NCBI RefSeq assembly: GCF_002127325.2 | Contig: NC_035435.2 | Location: 114,077,235-114,141,234 of the forward strand | Length of the DNA stretch: 64,000 nucleotides | Direction of reading: 5' to 3' | Origin: Helianthus annuus | Lineage: Eukaryota > Streptophyta > Magnoliopsida > Asterales > Asteraceae | Shown: piece by piece, positions 45,401 to 57,134 of the stretch | Layout of the letters: each line of letters begins with the position of its first letter | Position numbering within the stretch: the first letter of the stretch is position 1 | Position numbers and translations under genes: made by a program | Notes under the pieces: generated by a model | The model's database searches: none | The model's input: only the letters and a program-made list of their open reading frames with translations | What the model was told of the DNA's origin: nothing

Positions 45401-46877
45401 TTAATCATGATACTATATTCTGATTAATCTTCAGAATATATAAGGTATCGAAAGGCGTTGTTAGAAGACTGCTTATTATGTTTCTTATAGCCTTAACAAT
45501 TAATTTTGTCACTAACTCTCATGTTAGTTATTTGTTGACTTCTGGTAAGGAAACGTTTAAAACTAGAGTCAACTAATCACGTGTTAATAGGAATATTAAA
45601 GAATTATCAGACTTAAATATCATTAGTAAGTTACTATCTAATTAATTTATCCAACTATTCTTTAGAATAATGGATAGTCTCGTTGCTTATGCCTAGTCTA
45701 ATGACATAATTATGCAGTGAGATTTTCCCTTGAAGAACCGTAACGTTGGGATTAGCACTTGTAATTTGTCTATGGACCTTAGAACAATCCTCTCTTAAGG
45801 TTTTAGTGCTTGTAAGGTGAATAACATCTTTTTTTCCAGTTTCAAACATTTATTTCTATGTACATATGTTGCTTATCAACACACTCGTTATACTTTGGTA
45901 TTTTTGAGTGTTATAGTTGATTTATAAGGCATCAAATTGTACAAGTGAAAATCTTAGTATGTAATGTACTGGAAAAATATACTTATTTCCATGTGTAAGC
46001 CCTTAACTTTATAGGTCATGGTATTGTACATTGTTATGTATTCACATAAACCACTTAGCTTTATAATTTATAATTTTAAATGAAGGCATGCATCTTAGGA
46101 GTTCTAGTGATTATTCCGCAATTATAGATTAGTCTTAGGAAAGACCTAATCTGGAATAACCTTTTAGTGACAGCACTTATGTTACAGAGTTCTTGATTAT
46201 CATAAGAGACATCATGTTTGATTTGTCCTATTCATCATGCTCTACTTTTCTTCTGTAGTGCTTTATCAGAAGAGAGCAATAGGGTCATCGTATCTTAAGA
46301 GATAATCAAGGATTTAATTTAAGAGCTAATTCTTATAGAAACTTTAAGCAAAACATATTAGATTTAGGAATTAGAGTGGATGAGATATAGATTTATAGAA
46401 GAAAATTATAGTGAGTAAAATTATGGGTACTAAGAATAAGGCAGACAAAATGATCACAAAAATTAACTGAGGATCATTAATATAAGGATCATTATGTGAA
46501 GAGGTTGTGATATGTCTATTACTAACATCAAAATAATAGACTACTTAAAGTTCTACTAAACGAAGACAAACAGCTTTGGCCAGAAGTGTAATCATTTAAG
46601 CATGTGTGCAAAGTGGTTGTAACAAATCAGCTTTGGCCAGAAATTGAGACAATCACTTTAGTTATGCACTTGTTAAGTATGCCATCTATGAAGGAATTAA
46701 ATCAGCTTTGGCCAGATATTAAGACATTCATGTTTATGATGCACACTTAACATAGCTTTCGTAATACTTGAACGATAAGTAGATGCATCAAATCAGCTTT
46801 GGCCAGAAGTGAAACATCAGAAGCTCATTCAAGTTAAGCCATTTTGGTTTTGTAAAACATTATTTTATCCTCATTAA
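42411..46877 (-). mobile_element. Internal region of the tandem element, part 1
   Basis: Starts with the purine tract (TTCTCCCACTT on plus). DNA from 42422 to 45354 is present once; 45355 onward repeats 39320 onward. Two related units near 44316-44400 and 44669-44760 each pair ACAAGAGGTG with a CACCTCTTG or CGCCTCTTG partner and end CTCCYACTGAYCTT. No protein domain was found, and short open frames such as 43262-43579 lack domain-like composition. Confidence 0.65.
46873..46877. repeat. Target-site duplication of chromovirus (left)
   Basis: ATTAA precedes the LTR and is repeated at 55355-55359. The undisturbed site is visible in the first copy near 40840-40850 as a single CATTAATTAACTAAG. Confidence 0.93.
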
Positions 46878-48673
46878 TGTAACACCCCGAAAATATAAAA
46901 CCTTATGTTAAAATTATAAAATTATAAATAAACGGAAATTTACTAACTAGAAACTTCTAACCTAGTTAGTTGATAGACTAGAAATAGCTCATGAAGGGTT
47001 AAAACCTACTAAACAATGTGTAGAACAAAGTAGAGGGGCCTGAATTGTCAAAAGCTAAAACTTAAGTTACAATTAGTAACCAAACACCCAAAAACCTGGT
47101 GTGGGTCGATCAAGAGAGAAGGGGGCGACCAGGGATATCTTCAAAAACCCTAACTTGTCACAAAAGCTCAAATTGAAAGCCAAAATCAAGTCCAAATCGA
47201 AATCTAAACATAGATTAGTAATCCTCATCACAAGAGGATTCCAAGGTATGTAAAAATTCGTGTTAATTCTTCGTTTGAAATTCTCATGATTTTAGAAAAT
47301 CAGAGAAATTACGTTGCATGTGTGTTATTAGGTTTGATTGGAAGTGATGGGGTGTTTAGAGGTGAAACTTAACTGATTTCATGCTAAACATGACAAATTA
47401 AGGAAAATTCCATGAACACCTTGAAGGTGGGTTGTGGGTTTTACATGAAGATGCTCTAGGATTTTGAGTGGTTATTTTAGTGTAAATTGACCTTAGAAAA
47501 TAGCTCCAAGAAGATATGATGTTTACATGATATATGATGGCTTAATTGAAGTTAAGTTAGCTAATTAGCAATCCATAAACATGAATAAGAATGATATAGA
47601 AATTCTGCCCTCATGATGTTTGTTGAAATGCCTCAAAGAAGGCTTGAAAACTGAATTGTTAAGTTTTAAACGCATAAATACGAAGTAAGACGAATGTGCG
47701 TTATATGTGTAAAACATGGAGTTCTAAACATAAAGTGCTTGAACTCTTTAGGGAAGGAAGCCGGGTCATCTAGCGGACAAACCGGTGTGGGTGCACGTTG
47801 AAGGATTTACTTTAAAGGTATGTAACATGACTCGTTACATTATGTGAAATTAGATCATTGTAGTTGATTATCAAAATTACTAGTTATTATGAATTGAAGC
47901 GATGGCATTGTTGTATTGAATACTTGGTTGATTAACGAATTAAACTCGTTGGTAGTTGTCATAAAGGAAGGAATTCCATAGACAAGCCAAACGGGTCAAA
48001 TAAGCAAGTAAAACATGATCTACAACTCGGAATATGATAGATTGTTGTATGTAGTTGGTTATATTATGACGTGCTAGCAATATCAGACTTTTATTACATT
48101 GATAATGCAGAATACTGAAATCCGAGAGTTGGGATTTTGGCTGAAATGCTTAAACCAAACAAAAACATGAATTCCCATATGCTACCGTAAATTACGGTGT
48201 CACCGTAATTTACGGTAGAGATTAATGTTTTACGGTGGTTTTCTACTGACTTACGGTGGATCGAAGAATTTCCAGCACTCACCGTAACTTACGGTGGCAC
48301 CGTAAGTTACGGTGGAGCCTGGAAAACTTTTATATTTTTGTTATTTTCAATGCGATGTTAAACCTTGAAATCCTATTATTTATAAACGTCAATACTAATG
48401 ATTTATTGGTTAATCATAGGTAATTAAGTGGGTCACATGGATGGCGATCAAGTGTCTTGATGATGAACCGAACACTCCACTACGAAGCTTCCGCTATGTT
48501 TTGAACTTGTTAATTAGTGGTTCTTTGGTTGTAAACAAATTCTTAAACGACTTAGTATGTTCTACCTTAGTATTTAGTAGACTAAGGTGTGTAATATTTT
48601 TGAAACTTATGTTAAGTTAACATCTTTTAGTATAAAATAGCAATTATTCTAGTATAAATACAAGGGTGTTACA
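46878..48673 (+). repeat. 5' LTR of chromovirus
   Basis: TGTAACACCCC...GGTGTTACA, 1796 bp. It contains two copies of an 18-bp near-palindromic unit CACCGTAAGTTACGGTGG (48280-48315) and further GTAAATTACGGT units from 48184. Confidence 0.95.
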
Positions 48674-48676
48674 AGT

Positions 48677-48688
48677 TGGTATCAGAGC
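48677..48688 (+). promoter_or_regulatory. Chromovirus primer-binding site, tRNA-iMet
   Basis: TGGTATCAGAGC, 3 bp from the 5' LTR, followed by CTCAGG. Confidence 0.95.
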
Positions 48689-48822
48689 CTCAGGTTGCCA
48701 ATAAGTGTTCGGTTCAAGCTTGATCGACCATCCGGTAAGAACTAATTTCTGTTAATAAATATTATATTACGTAAAGAATGAGAAATGAACAAATATGCAT
48801 GAAAAGAGCAAGTAAGCTCAAT

Positions 48823-48994
48823 CAACAGCAAGAACGATCAAATCAAGTTGTGAACTTGATTGAATCAACAGCAAGAACGATCAAACCAAGTTGTGAACTT
48901 GATTGAATCAACAGCAAGAACGATTAAATCAAGTTGTAAACTTGATTGAATCAAAAGCAAGAACGACTAAATCAAGTTATGAACTTGATTGAAT
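48823..48994 (+). repeat. Four tandem 43-bp repeats in chromovirus leader
   Basis: Copies at 48823, 48866, 48909 and 48952, each 43 bp with one to four substitutions. Each contains the palindrome AATCAAGTT-GTG-AACTTGATT. The repeat length is not a multiple of three, so no repeated peptide is maintained. The repeats lie just upstream of the probable gag start. Confidence 0.93.
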
Positions 48995-49062
48995 CAAACA
49001 AGAACAGCATGTGTTATAAATGGAATGTTTTAACAACTTGTGTAAACATTTCAGAAACAGAG

Positions 49063-50560
49063 ATGGCTGATAAAGGTAATGATGATGCGGTGCCAAGAGT
49101 CACCGAACAAGTGAGAGAAGTGATTGCCGAAGAGGTTGGAAAGGCAATCGAAAACAGTCTGACAAGCTTCATTGATAGAATTCAAAACACAGTTCTATCA
49201 ATGGTAGAAGATAGAATCAAGAAATTAGAAGATGACTCAAAACTTGAAAAGGAAAAACATGGAGGACGGAAACCTTGTTCATACAAGGAATTCATGGCCT
49301 GTAAACCACCGATATACAATGGGGAGGTTGACCCAATAGTGTGCCAAAGATGGCTAAGTGATATCGAAAGGGTATTCGAGAGGACCCATTGTGATGTAAA
49401 TGACTATGTAGCCTATGGTACGGGTCAACTAAGAAATCAAGCAAAAGATTGGTGGGATAACAAGAAGAGAGAGATCGGTATTGAAGCTGTTAAGGTCATG
49501 ACTTGGGATGAATTCAAGACGCCATTTCTGAAGCATCATAGCCCCAAAGCGGTTATGAATAAAATCAAGGAAGAGTTCATGCAGCTCAGGCACAAAAACG
49601 AGACCATAGACAAGATCACGGCAACGTTTATGGACAAAATGAAGTTTTGTGACGATCTAGTGACAAACGAAGAACAAAAGATATACTACTATCATAACAT
49701 GTTGAGTGCTGAGTATAGGGAGTTTATCACCCCTTCCAAATACGAGACCCTTACCGAGATTATAAATGCTGCTCGGGAGAGGGAAATCGAGCTGAAAAAG
49801 AGTATCGAAAGGGGTGAACGGAGAGCACATGATGTAAATCCAAGCCCTACTAAGAAGGCACGAACAAATGAGAGCGCAAGGAAATCTGATACGAAAGGCG
49901 GGTCACCAAGTTGCAGAATTTGCGGGAAGGGTCATAAAGGCGAATGTCGTTACAAGGACAAGCCTTGTCCTATATGCAAGAAAACGGGACATATAGCCAT
50001 ATCGTGCCCGGAGAAGGTGACGGTTTGTTATAATTGTTATCGAACGGGTCATAAGAAGTCTGAATGCCCGGAATTGGTTGAAAAGAAGGATGGGCCGGAA
50101 CCGAAGGGTGAAGCCCCTAAAGCCAAGGCAAGGTCTTTTCAACTAACCGCCGCAGAAGCAAAGATAGAACCTGACATGGTCTCAGGTATATTTACTGTAA
50201 ACTCGATTCCTGCACGTGTGTTATTTGATACGGGTGCGAATAAATCCTTTGTTTCATATGGATTTATTCGACATCCTTCATTTGTTCTAACTAAATTACC
50301 TGTGCCCTTAGAAGTAGAGATAGGTAATAATAAAAGTTTTATTGTTTGCGATGTATGTGAAAATTGCAAACTGAGCATTGACGATGAAGAATATTTGATA
50401 AATCTAATCCCGATGTCGATGGGAGAATTTCAAGTCGTCGTTGGGATGGATTGGCTATCTCGACACCATGCAAAGGTCGTGTGTTTCCGTAAAGAGATAA
50501 AACTGACATCTCCGAGCGGGAAACACGTCACCATCTATGGCGAAAAAAGGAGGCAATCCC
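49063..50560 (+). pseudogene. Chromovirus gag and protease
   Basis: Open frame 48946-50631. I prefer the start at 49063 (MADKGNDDAVPRVTEQVREV), because upstream codons come from the tandem repeats. The gag core is KPPIYNGEVDPIVCQRWLSD ... YVAYGTGQLRNQAKDWWDNK. Three zinc-finger-like motifs follow near residues 280-350 (CRICGKGHKGEC, CPICKKTGHIAISC, CYNCYRTGHKKSEC). The aspartic protease has LFDTGANKSFVS (DTGA) and continues to GMDWLSRHHAKV. The frame meets a shift near 50545-50560 in an A-rich run, after which protease-RT linker residues are in another frame. Confidence 0.92.
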
Positions 50561-51043
50561 ATAGTATACTCAATGTTGAAAGCACACAAGCTAATGAAGC
50601 AAGGATGCAAGGCATTTATGATATACGCTAATGAACCCGAAAAAGAATCACGAAAGATTGGAGATGTACCGGTAGTACGAGATTATGAAGATGTTTTTCC
50701 GGAAGATTTACCGGGGATACCGCCCGAACGGGAAGTAGAGTTCGGGATCGAATTGATTCCGGGCGCGAAACCCGTAGCAAAAGCCCCGTACCGACTTGCG
50801 CCATCAGAATTGCAAGAATTGATGTCCCAAATCCAAGACCTGCTTGACAAGGGATTCATAAGGCCGAGTGTGTCTCCTTGGGCCGCACCGGTATTGTTTG
50901 TGAGAAAGAAAGACGGGAGTATGCGCATGTGTATCGATTACCGGGAGTTAAACAAACTCACGGTAAAGAATCGATACCCGCTCCCGAGGATAGACGATTT
51001 ATTCGACCAACTACAAGGTGGCGAACTGGTTTTCCAAAATTGA
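50537..51043 (+). pseudogene. Chromovirus RT N-terminal part, shifted frame
   Basis: Carries the protease-RT linker ([20 protein letters not shown]) and RT blocks [40 protein letters not shown], and [20 protein letters not shown]. It reads to LFDQLQGG and then hits a stop after a one-base shift near 51015-51022. The matching continuation is in the next frame. Confidence 0.93.
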
Positions 51044-53492
51044 CCTTAGATCGGGGTATCATCAATTAAGGGTCAAAGAAGAAGATGTGCCGAAGACGGC
51101 TTTCCGCACGAGATACGGACATTACGAATTCCTTGTGATGTCATTCGGGCTGACAAACGCACCCGCGGCTTTCATGGACCTCATGAACCGGGTTTGCAAA
51201 CCAATGCTGGATAAGTCGGTCATCGTGTTTATCGATGATATATTGGTATATTCGAAAAGTGAAGCTGAACACGCACATCACCTACAAGAAGTGTTAGAAG
51301 CCCTTAGACGAGAGAAGCTATACGCAAAATTCTCTAAATGTGCCTTTTGGTTACGAGAGGTACAATTTCTTGGCCACATTATAAGTGCCGACGGAGTACT
51401 GGTGGATCCGTCAAAGATTGAGGCGGTGTCAAAATGGAATTCCCCAAAGAACCCTTCTGAAATTAGAAGCTTTTTGGGACTTGCGGGATACTATAGGAGA
51501 TTTATTCAAGATTTCTCCAAGATTGCGTCACCACTAACAAAGCTGACCCGAAAGACAGAAAGATTCATCTGGGGTGTTGAACAAGAGAAAGCGTTTCAAA
51601 CGCTAAAAGAAAAGTTAACTCAAGCTCCGGTACTAACATTGCCGGACGGAGTCGAAGACATGGAGGTTTATTCAGATGCTTCACTATCAGGACTCGGATG
51701 CGTGTTAATGCAACGGGGCAAGGTAATAGCCTATGCCTCGAGACAATTGAAGATACACGAGAAGAAATATCCTGCACACGATCTCGAGTTGGCGGCGGTA
51801 GTGTTTGCATTAAAAATATGGAGGCACTACTTGTATGGGGTAAAGTGCACCATATTCACAAACCACAAGAGTTTGAAATACTTCTTCGATCAGAAGGAGT
51901 TAAATATGCGACAAAGAAGATGGCTGGAAACGGTGAAAGACTACGATTGCGAAATACGTTATCACCCAGGAAAGGCTAATGTAGTGGCCGATGCGCTGAG
52001 CCGCAAAACAGATTATACCCCGATACGGGTACGATCAATGCAACTGGTTGTGACTTCAAGCTTGCTAGAACGAATTCGAGAAGCACAAGACGAAGCTGTG
52101 AAGGCAGAAAACTGGAAAAAGGAAAGAATTATCGGCCAAGTTAAAGACCTAGAGGTGGGTAGTCACGGCCTAAAGACTCGTTTTAATAGAATCTGGGTCC
52201 CTAACACATGTGGGGTTAAGAAGCTTCTACTTGATGAAGCTCATAAATCCCGTTATTCCATTCACCCGGGAGTGACCAAGATGTATCATGATTTGAAGCA
52301 AAACTATTGGTGGCCCGGAATGAAGCGGGACACCGTGAAATACGTGGAAAGGTGTTTGACGTGCCTACAAGTCAAGGCGGAACATCAAAGGCCATATAGT
52401 AAACTTCAACCATTAGAAATTCCGGTTTGGAAATGGGAGCAAATTACGATGGACCTATTGACCAAACTACCTAAAACAAGTCGTGGTTTTGATGCTATTT
52501 GGGTAGTCGTGGATAGGTTAACTAAAAGCGCTCACTTTATTCCCATTCGTGAGACTTATACATCTAAGAAAATGTCGGAGGTTTACACCAATGAAATCAT
52601 AGCAAGGCATGGGGTAACGATATCCATTGTGTCAGACAGAGATACCCGGTTTACTTCGAAATTCTGGCGTGAATTCCAAGAACAGATGGGAACTAAATTG
52701 CTCCTTAGCACTGCTTACCATCCACAAACGGATGGGCAGAGCGAAAGAACAATACAAACATTGGGTGATATGCTGCGGGCTTGCATTATTGACTTTGGGG
52801 GTAGTTGGGATGTCCATTTACCCTTTGTCGAATTCGCATATAACAATAGCTATCACGCAAGCATTAAAATGGCCCCGTATGAGCTATTATATGGCAGAAA
52901 GTGTCGGACTCCGGTATGTTGGGGAGAAGTGGGTCCGCGAGGGCTAGCACCAACTGATATAATCCGAGCTACAAATGCGAAAATCGACATAGTTCGGGCA
53001 CACTTGAAGGCGGCTCAAGACCGGCAAAAGGCATACGCAGATAAAAGAAATAGGCCAATTGAGTTTCAGGTTGGCGATATGGTCATGCTAAAGGTTTCCC
53101 CATGGAAGGGTATTATTAGATTCAGAAAAAGGGGAAAGTTAAGCCCGAGATTTATTGGGCCGTTCAGAATCACTGAACGGGTTGGTAAAGTGGCTTATCG
53201 ACTTGAATTACCCGAAGAGTTGAGTGGAATTCATAGCACATTCCACGTATCACATCTTCGAAAATGTTTGGCCGACGAAACTGCTCATATCCACTACGAT
53301 GACATCGAGGTGGATAACAGCCTCAACTATGCAGTAAAACCAATTGCGATTTTAGATCGTAAGGAGAAAAGTTTGAGGAACAAGATAATAAGCCAAGTCA
53401 AAGTCAAATGGGAGCACAGAAAGGGATCAGACACTACATGGGAGTCCGAGGAGGAGATGCGACGACTCCACCCTACATTATTTGGTACGTAA
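51018..53492 (+). pseudogene. Chromovirus RT, RNase H, integrase and chromodomain
   Basis: An 824-codon uninterrupted frame. [42 protein letters not shown], active site [12 protein letters not shown]. RNase [41 protein letters not shown]. Linker: [15 protein letters not shown]. Integrase: zinc module ([20 protein letters not shown] ... [11 protein letters not shown]), core [21 protein letters not shown], and Glu in [13 protein letters not shown]. Integrase C-terminal GPF motif near [21 protein letters not shown] chromodomain-like end follows ([20 protein letters not shown]), which in this lineage is thought to guide integration to heterochromatin. The TTN of [10 protein letters not shown] is the usual RNase H Asp site changed to Asn. 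The coding part is otherwise intact. Confidence 0.95.
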
Positions 53493-53515
53493 TTCGGTTT
53501 CGGGGACGAAACCCC

Positions 53516-53533
53516 TTTTAAGGGGGGTGGACT
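53516..53533 (+). promoter_or_regulatory. Polypurine tract of chromovirus
   Basis: TTTTAAGGGGGGTGGACT directly precedes the 3' LTR and is preceded by GGGGACGAAACCCC, a block conserved near the 3' end of Tekay/Del elements. Confidence 0.9.
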
Positions 53534-55354
53534 TGTAACACCCCGAAAATATAAAACCTTATGTTAAAATTATAAAATTATAAATAAACGGATATTTACT
53601 AACTAGAAACTTCTAACCTAGTTAGTTGATAGACTAGAAATAGCTCATGAAGGGTTAAAACCTACTAAACAATGTGTAGAACAAAGTAGAGGGGCCTGAA
53701 TTGTCAAAAGCTAAAACTTAAGTTACAATTAGTAACCAAACACCTAAAAACCTGGTGTGGGTCGATCAAGAGAGAAGGGGGCGACCAGGGATATCTTCAA
53801 AAACCCTAACTTGTCACAAAAGCTCAAATTGAAAGCCAAAATCAAGTCCAAATCGAAATCTAAACATAGATTAGTAATCCTCATCACAAGAGGATTCCAA
53901 GGTATGTAAAAATTCGTGTTAATTCTTTGTTTGAAATTCTCATGATTTTAGAAAATCAGAGAAATTATGTTGCATGTGTGTTATTAGGTTTGATTGGAAG
54001 TGATCGGGTGTTTAGAGGTGAAACTTAACTGATTTCATGCTAAACATGACCAAATTAAGGAAAATTCCATGAACACCTTGAAGGTGGGTTGTGGGTTTTA
54101 CATGAAGATGATGAACTCTAGGATTTTGAGTGGTTATTTTAGTGTAAATTGACCTTAGAAAATAGCTCCAGGAAGATATGATGTTTACATGATATATGAT
54201 GGCTTAATTGAAGTTAAGTTAGCTAATTAGCAATCCATAAACATGAATAAGAATGATATAGAAATTCTGCCCTCATGATGTTTGTTGAAATGCCTCAAAG
54301 AAGGCTTGAAAACTGAATTGTTAAGTTTTAAATGCATAAATACGAAGTAAGACGAATGTGCGTTATATGTGTAAAACATGGAGTTCTAAACATAAAGTGC
54401 TTGAACTCTTTAGGGAAGGAAGTCGGGTCATCTAGCGGACAAACCGGTGTGGGTGCACGTTGAAGGATTTACTTTAAAGGTATGTAACATGACTCGTTAC
54501 ATTATGTGAAATTAGATCATTGTAGTTGATTATCAAAATTACTAGTTATTATGAATTGAAGCGATGGCATTGTTGTATTGAATACTTGGTTGATTAATGA
54601 ATTAAACTCGTTGGTAGTTGTCATAAAGGAAGGAATTCCATAGACAAGCCAAACGGGTCAAATAAGCAAGTAAAACATGATCTACAACTTGGAATATGAT
54701 AGATTGTTGTATGTAGTTGGTTATATTATGACGTGCTAGCAATATCAGACTTTTATTACATTGATAATGCAGAATACTGAAATCCGAGAGTTGGGATTTT
54801 GGCTGAAATGCTTAAACCAAACAAAAACATGAATTCCCAGATGCTACCGTAAATTACGGTGTCACCGTAATTTACGGTAGAGATTAATGTTTTACGGTGG
54901 TTTTCTACTGACTTACGGTGGATCCAAGAATTTCCAGCACTCACCGTAAGTTACGGTGGCACCGTAAGTTACGGTGGCACCGTAAGTTACGGTGGAGCCT
55001 GGAAAACTTTTATATTTTTGTTATTTTCAATGCGATGTTAAACCTTGAAATCCTATTATTTATAAACGTCAATACTAATGATTTATTGGTTGATCATAGG
55101 TAATTAAGTGGGTCACATGGATGGCGATCAAGTGTCTTGATGATGAACCGAACACTCCACTACGAAGCTTCCGCTATGCTTTGAACTTGTTAATTAGTGG
55201 TTCTTTGGTTGTAAACAAATTCTTAAACGAATTAGTATGTTCTACCTTAGTATTTAGTAGACTAAGGTGTGTAATATTTTTGAAACTTATGTTAAGTTAA
55301 CATCTTTTAGTATAAAATAGCAATTAATTCTAGTATAAATACAAGGGTGTTACA
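53534..55354 (+). repeat. 3' LTR of chromovirus
   Basis: 1821 bp. It has three tandem 18-bp CACCGTAAGTTACGGTGG units (54942-54995) against two in the 5' LTR, plus a few small indels. Target duplication ATTAA at 55355-55359. Confidence 0.95.
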
Positions 55355-55359
55355 ATTAA

Positions 55360-56487
55360 TTAACTAAGTAATTACAAAAACCAATCATTTAATGGCAAAC
55401 CACCTGTTAACGCGGATCGAACTCCGCGGTGAGTTCGCTGTGGGGGTGCAAGGGACAGCGTGCCCCGCACGGGGTTCGGGGCGGAGCCCTGAGCTAAATC
55501 TTAGTTCACATTAAACAGCCCAAAATAATGAGGTTTCGAGTGAGATCTCGACTGAGTTATGAGATCTGGAATCAGTTATGAGGTCTCGAGTCAAGTCTCG
55601 AATCAGCTTATAACATTATGAGGTCTCGACTCATTAATGGTCTTGAGTCGCAACCTCAGTGTCTCGAGTCGTAATCATGGTCTCGACTGCTGTGAATTAT
55701 GAGATCTCGACTCCTTATGAGGTCTCGAGTCGCAACCATGGTCTCGAGTTGTGACCTTTATGGTCTCGAGTCGAGACCTTTGTCTCGAGTTGTACAGATT
55801 TAAGCCCTTAGTCGAAACCTCAGTGGTCTCGAGTCGAGACCTTATGATTTCGAGTCGAAATCGTTGTCTCGATTTATAAACATTTGAGAACACTTATGAT
55901 TTCGAGTCGAGTTCTTGTGGTCTCGAGTCGAGACCTTTGTCTCGGGTGGTTAAAACTTATCTCGAAACTTCTGTTACAGCTATATTAATGTGAAAACATA
56001 ACCGAAAATTCGAATTGTTAGGGATTTTGAGATATGGTTTCCTGTTTTAGTGATGATCTAATTTTATCATAATATTTCAAAAATTATAACTGTATATCTT
56101 TTAACAGTTTTCGAATAAACTTAACAGATTAAATTGGATCAAACAGGGAAATAACACTCAAAAATCCAAATTATATTCCAAAACATCAAGGAATTTCGAA
56201 TTTTCCTAAGAACACATGATGAACCCTAAAAAAATAAAACATAATTCTGGAACCCGAAACCTGAATTTTAAGGCTTTAAACAGATTTCGGTACAATTAAG
56301 ATTTACCATTATGATTCCGAGTCATTTAAAAACATTATTTTCCCGAAAAACATTGATTTCGGCACATATGACCCGAAAACAGCCGTGAGTTTTATTGAGT
56401 TTTCAAAACTTTTGTTTTCCAGATTTCAGTCCCAAAATAATGGATAGAAACATAACTGACTTAATCAACATATGCTCTAATACCACA
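55360..56487 (-). mobile_element. Internal region of the tandem element, part 2
   Basis: Continuation after the chromovirus insertion. It matches 40851-41971 and includes the GC-rich block (55412-55497), the second GTCTCGAGTCG array (55545-55950) and a mutated tRNA-iMet site (56474-56485). Confidence 0.85.
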
Positions 56488-56926
56488 TGTTGGTCAGTTC
56501 TGTTTAGACATAAAGGAAAACGTGAAAACATACCTGAATGTAGCAGTACAGGCCAACAGAGAATCCAGATGGAGACACAACTATAAGTTTTGACATGATT
56601 GTCATCTTGGTCTGGTTCCTCCTTAGGGTGCAATCTAATGATGGTGATGATAAGAAACCGACAAGGGAATCGGTTATGGAGAGGGAGGCGAGAATGATGT
56701 TATGTGCTATTAGGGTTTGTGAAATTGTCTAACCCTTTAACCTCCACATTATTCTCCTTATATATACACCTAGGAGGAAACCCTAATTAGTTAATAAGGG
56801 TAATTAGACCCATCAACAATTACCAACTAATTATTTAATAGGATTGTTATATATTTTAATCCATATAATGTAAATGATTATAATGGCTACTAGATTAAAT
56901 ATAGAATAAATATATTTAATCTTACA
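56488..56926 (-). repeat. Right LTR of the tandem element
   Basis: 439 bp, the 5' LTR of the right copy on the minus strand. Its right end abuts a WD40-like gene fragment directly. Confidence 0.88.
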
Positions 56927-57125
56927 GAATCAAGTATTAAACTTTGAAACTTCACTGCCTATAATCCCTTCAAAGATGCCAAAAGCGTCTTACCTGATAC
57001 ATCCCATATCTTCACTAGATGAAAACACGGATTCCCAAAAGCAAACAACATCGATGGCTTCTTCTTCTCCGTTGTATCACTCTTGCACTCAATCGTCAGT
57101 ACAATGACATCTGTCACAAACTACA
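56927..57125 (-). pseudogene. WD40-like gene fragment
   Basis: On the minus strand, translation reads FVTDVIVLTIECKSDTTEKK, then PSMLFAFGNPCFHLVKIWDV and SGKTLLASLKGL, followed by a stop and AVKFQSLIL. VKIWDVSGK is a typical WD-repeat strand with its Trp-Asp pair. The fragment of some 60 codons is bounded by the LTR at 56926 and the MITE at 57135 and has an in-frame stop. It may be the other side of the locus disrupted by the retroelement or a separate captured fragment. No larger WD40 gene is present nearby. Confidence 0.55.
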
Positions 57126-57134
57126 TTTCTTTTT

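Larger units (their letters stand above)
46878..55354 (+). mobile_element. Tekay/Del-type chromovirus (Ty3/gypsy)
   Basis: LTRs 46878-48673 (1796 bp) and 53534-55354 (1821 bp) start TGTAACACCCCG and end GGTGTTACA. The perfect target duplication is ATTAA. Plus-strand order: tRNA-iMet primer site (48677-48688), tandem-repeat leader, gag, protease, RT, RNase H, integrase, chromodomain, purine tract (AAGGGGGGTGGACT). LTR divergence by eye is about 1% plus a few indels, so insertion is recent. At the usual assumed plant rate (1.3e-8 per site per year) it would be roughly 0.4 million years; that is an estimate and not a measurement. Two frame shifts (near 50545 and 51018) disable the polyprotein. 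Confidence 0.95.
39320..56926 (-). mobile_element. Non-coding LTR element in tandem arrangement, with nested chromovirus
   Basis: Units on the plus strand: partial internal region 39320-41971, LTR 41972-42410, internal region 42411-56487 (interrupted by the chromovirus 46878-55354), LTR 56488-56926. The DNA 39320-42410 matches 45355-56926 after removal of the chromovirus (2652 versus about 2651 bp of internal DNA). LTRs are 439 bp, TGTTGGTC...CTTACA, with a tRNA-iMet site beside each and a purine tract (minus strand AAGTGGGAGAA) at 42411. The orientation is therefore minus. No gag or pol was read in about 5.6 kb of internal DNA, so it is non-autonomous. There is no target duplication because the left copy is truncated at 39320. 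Confidence 0.82.

Noticed and set aside
48823..48994. Repeat array resembling a CRISPR array
   Set aside because: The four 43-bp units are contiguous with no spacers, and the DNA is a plant retrotransposon leader.
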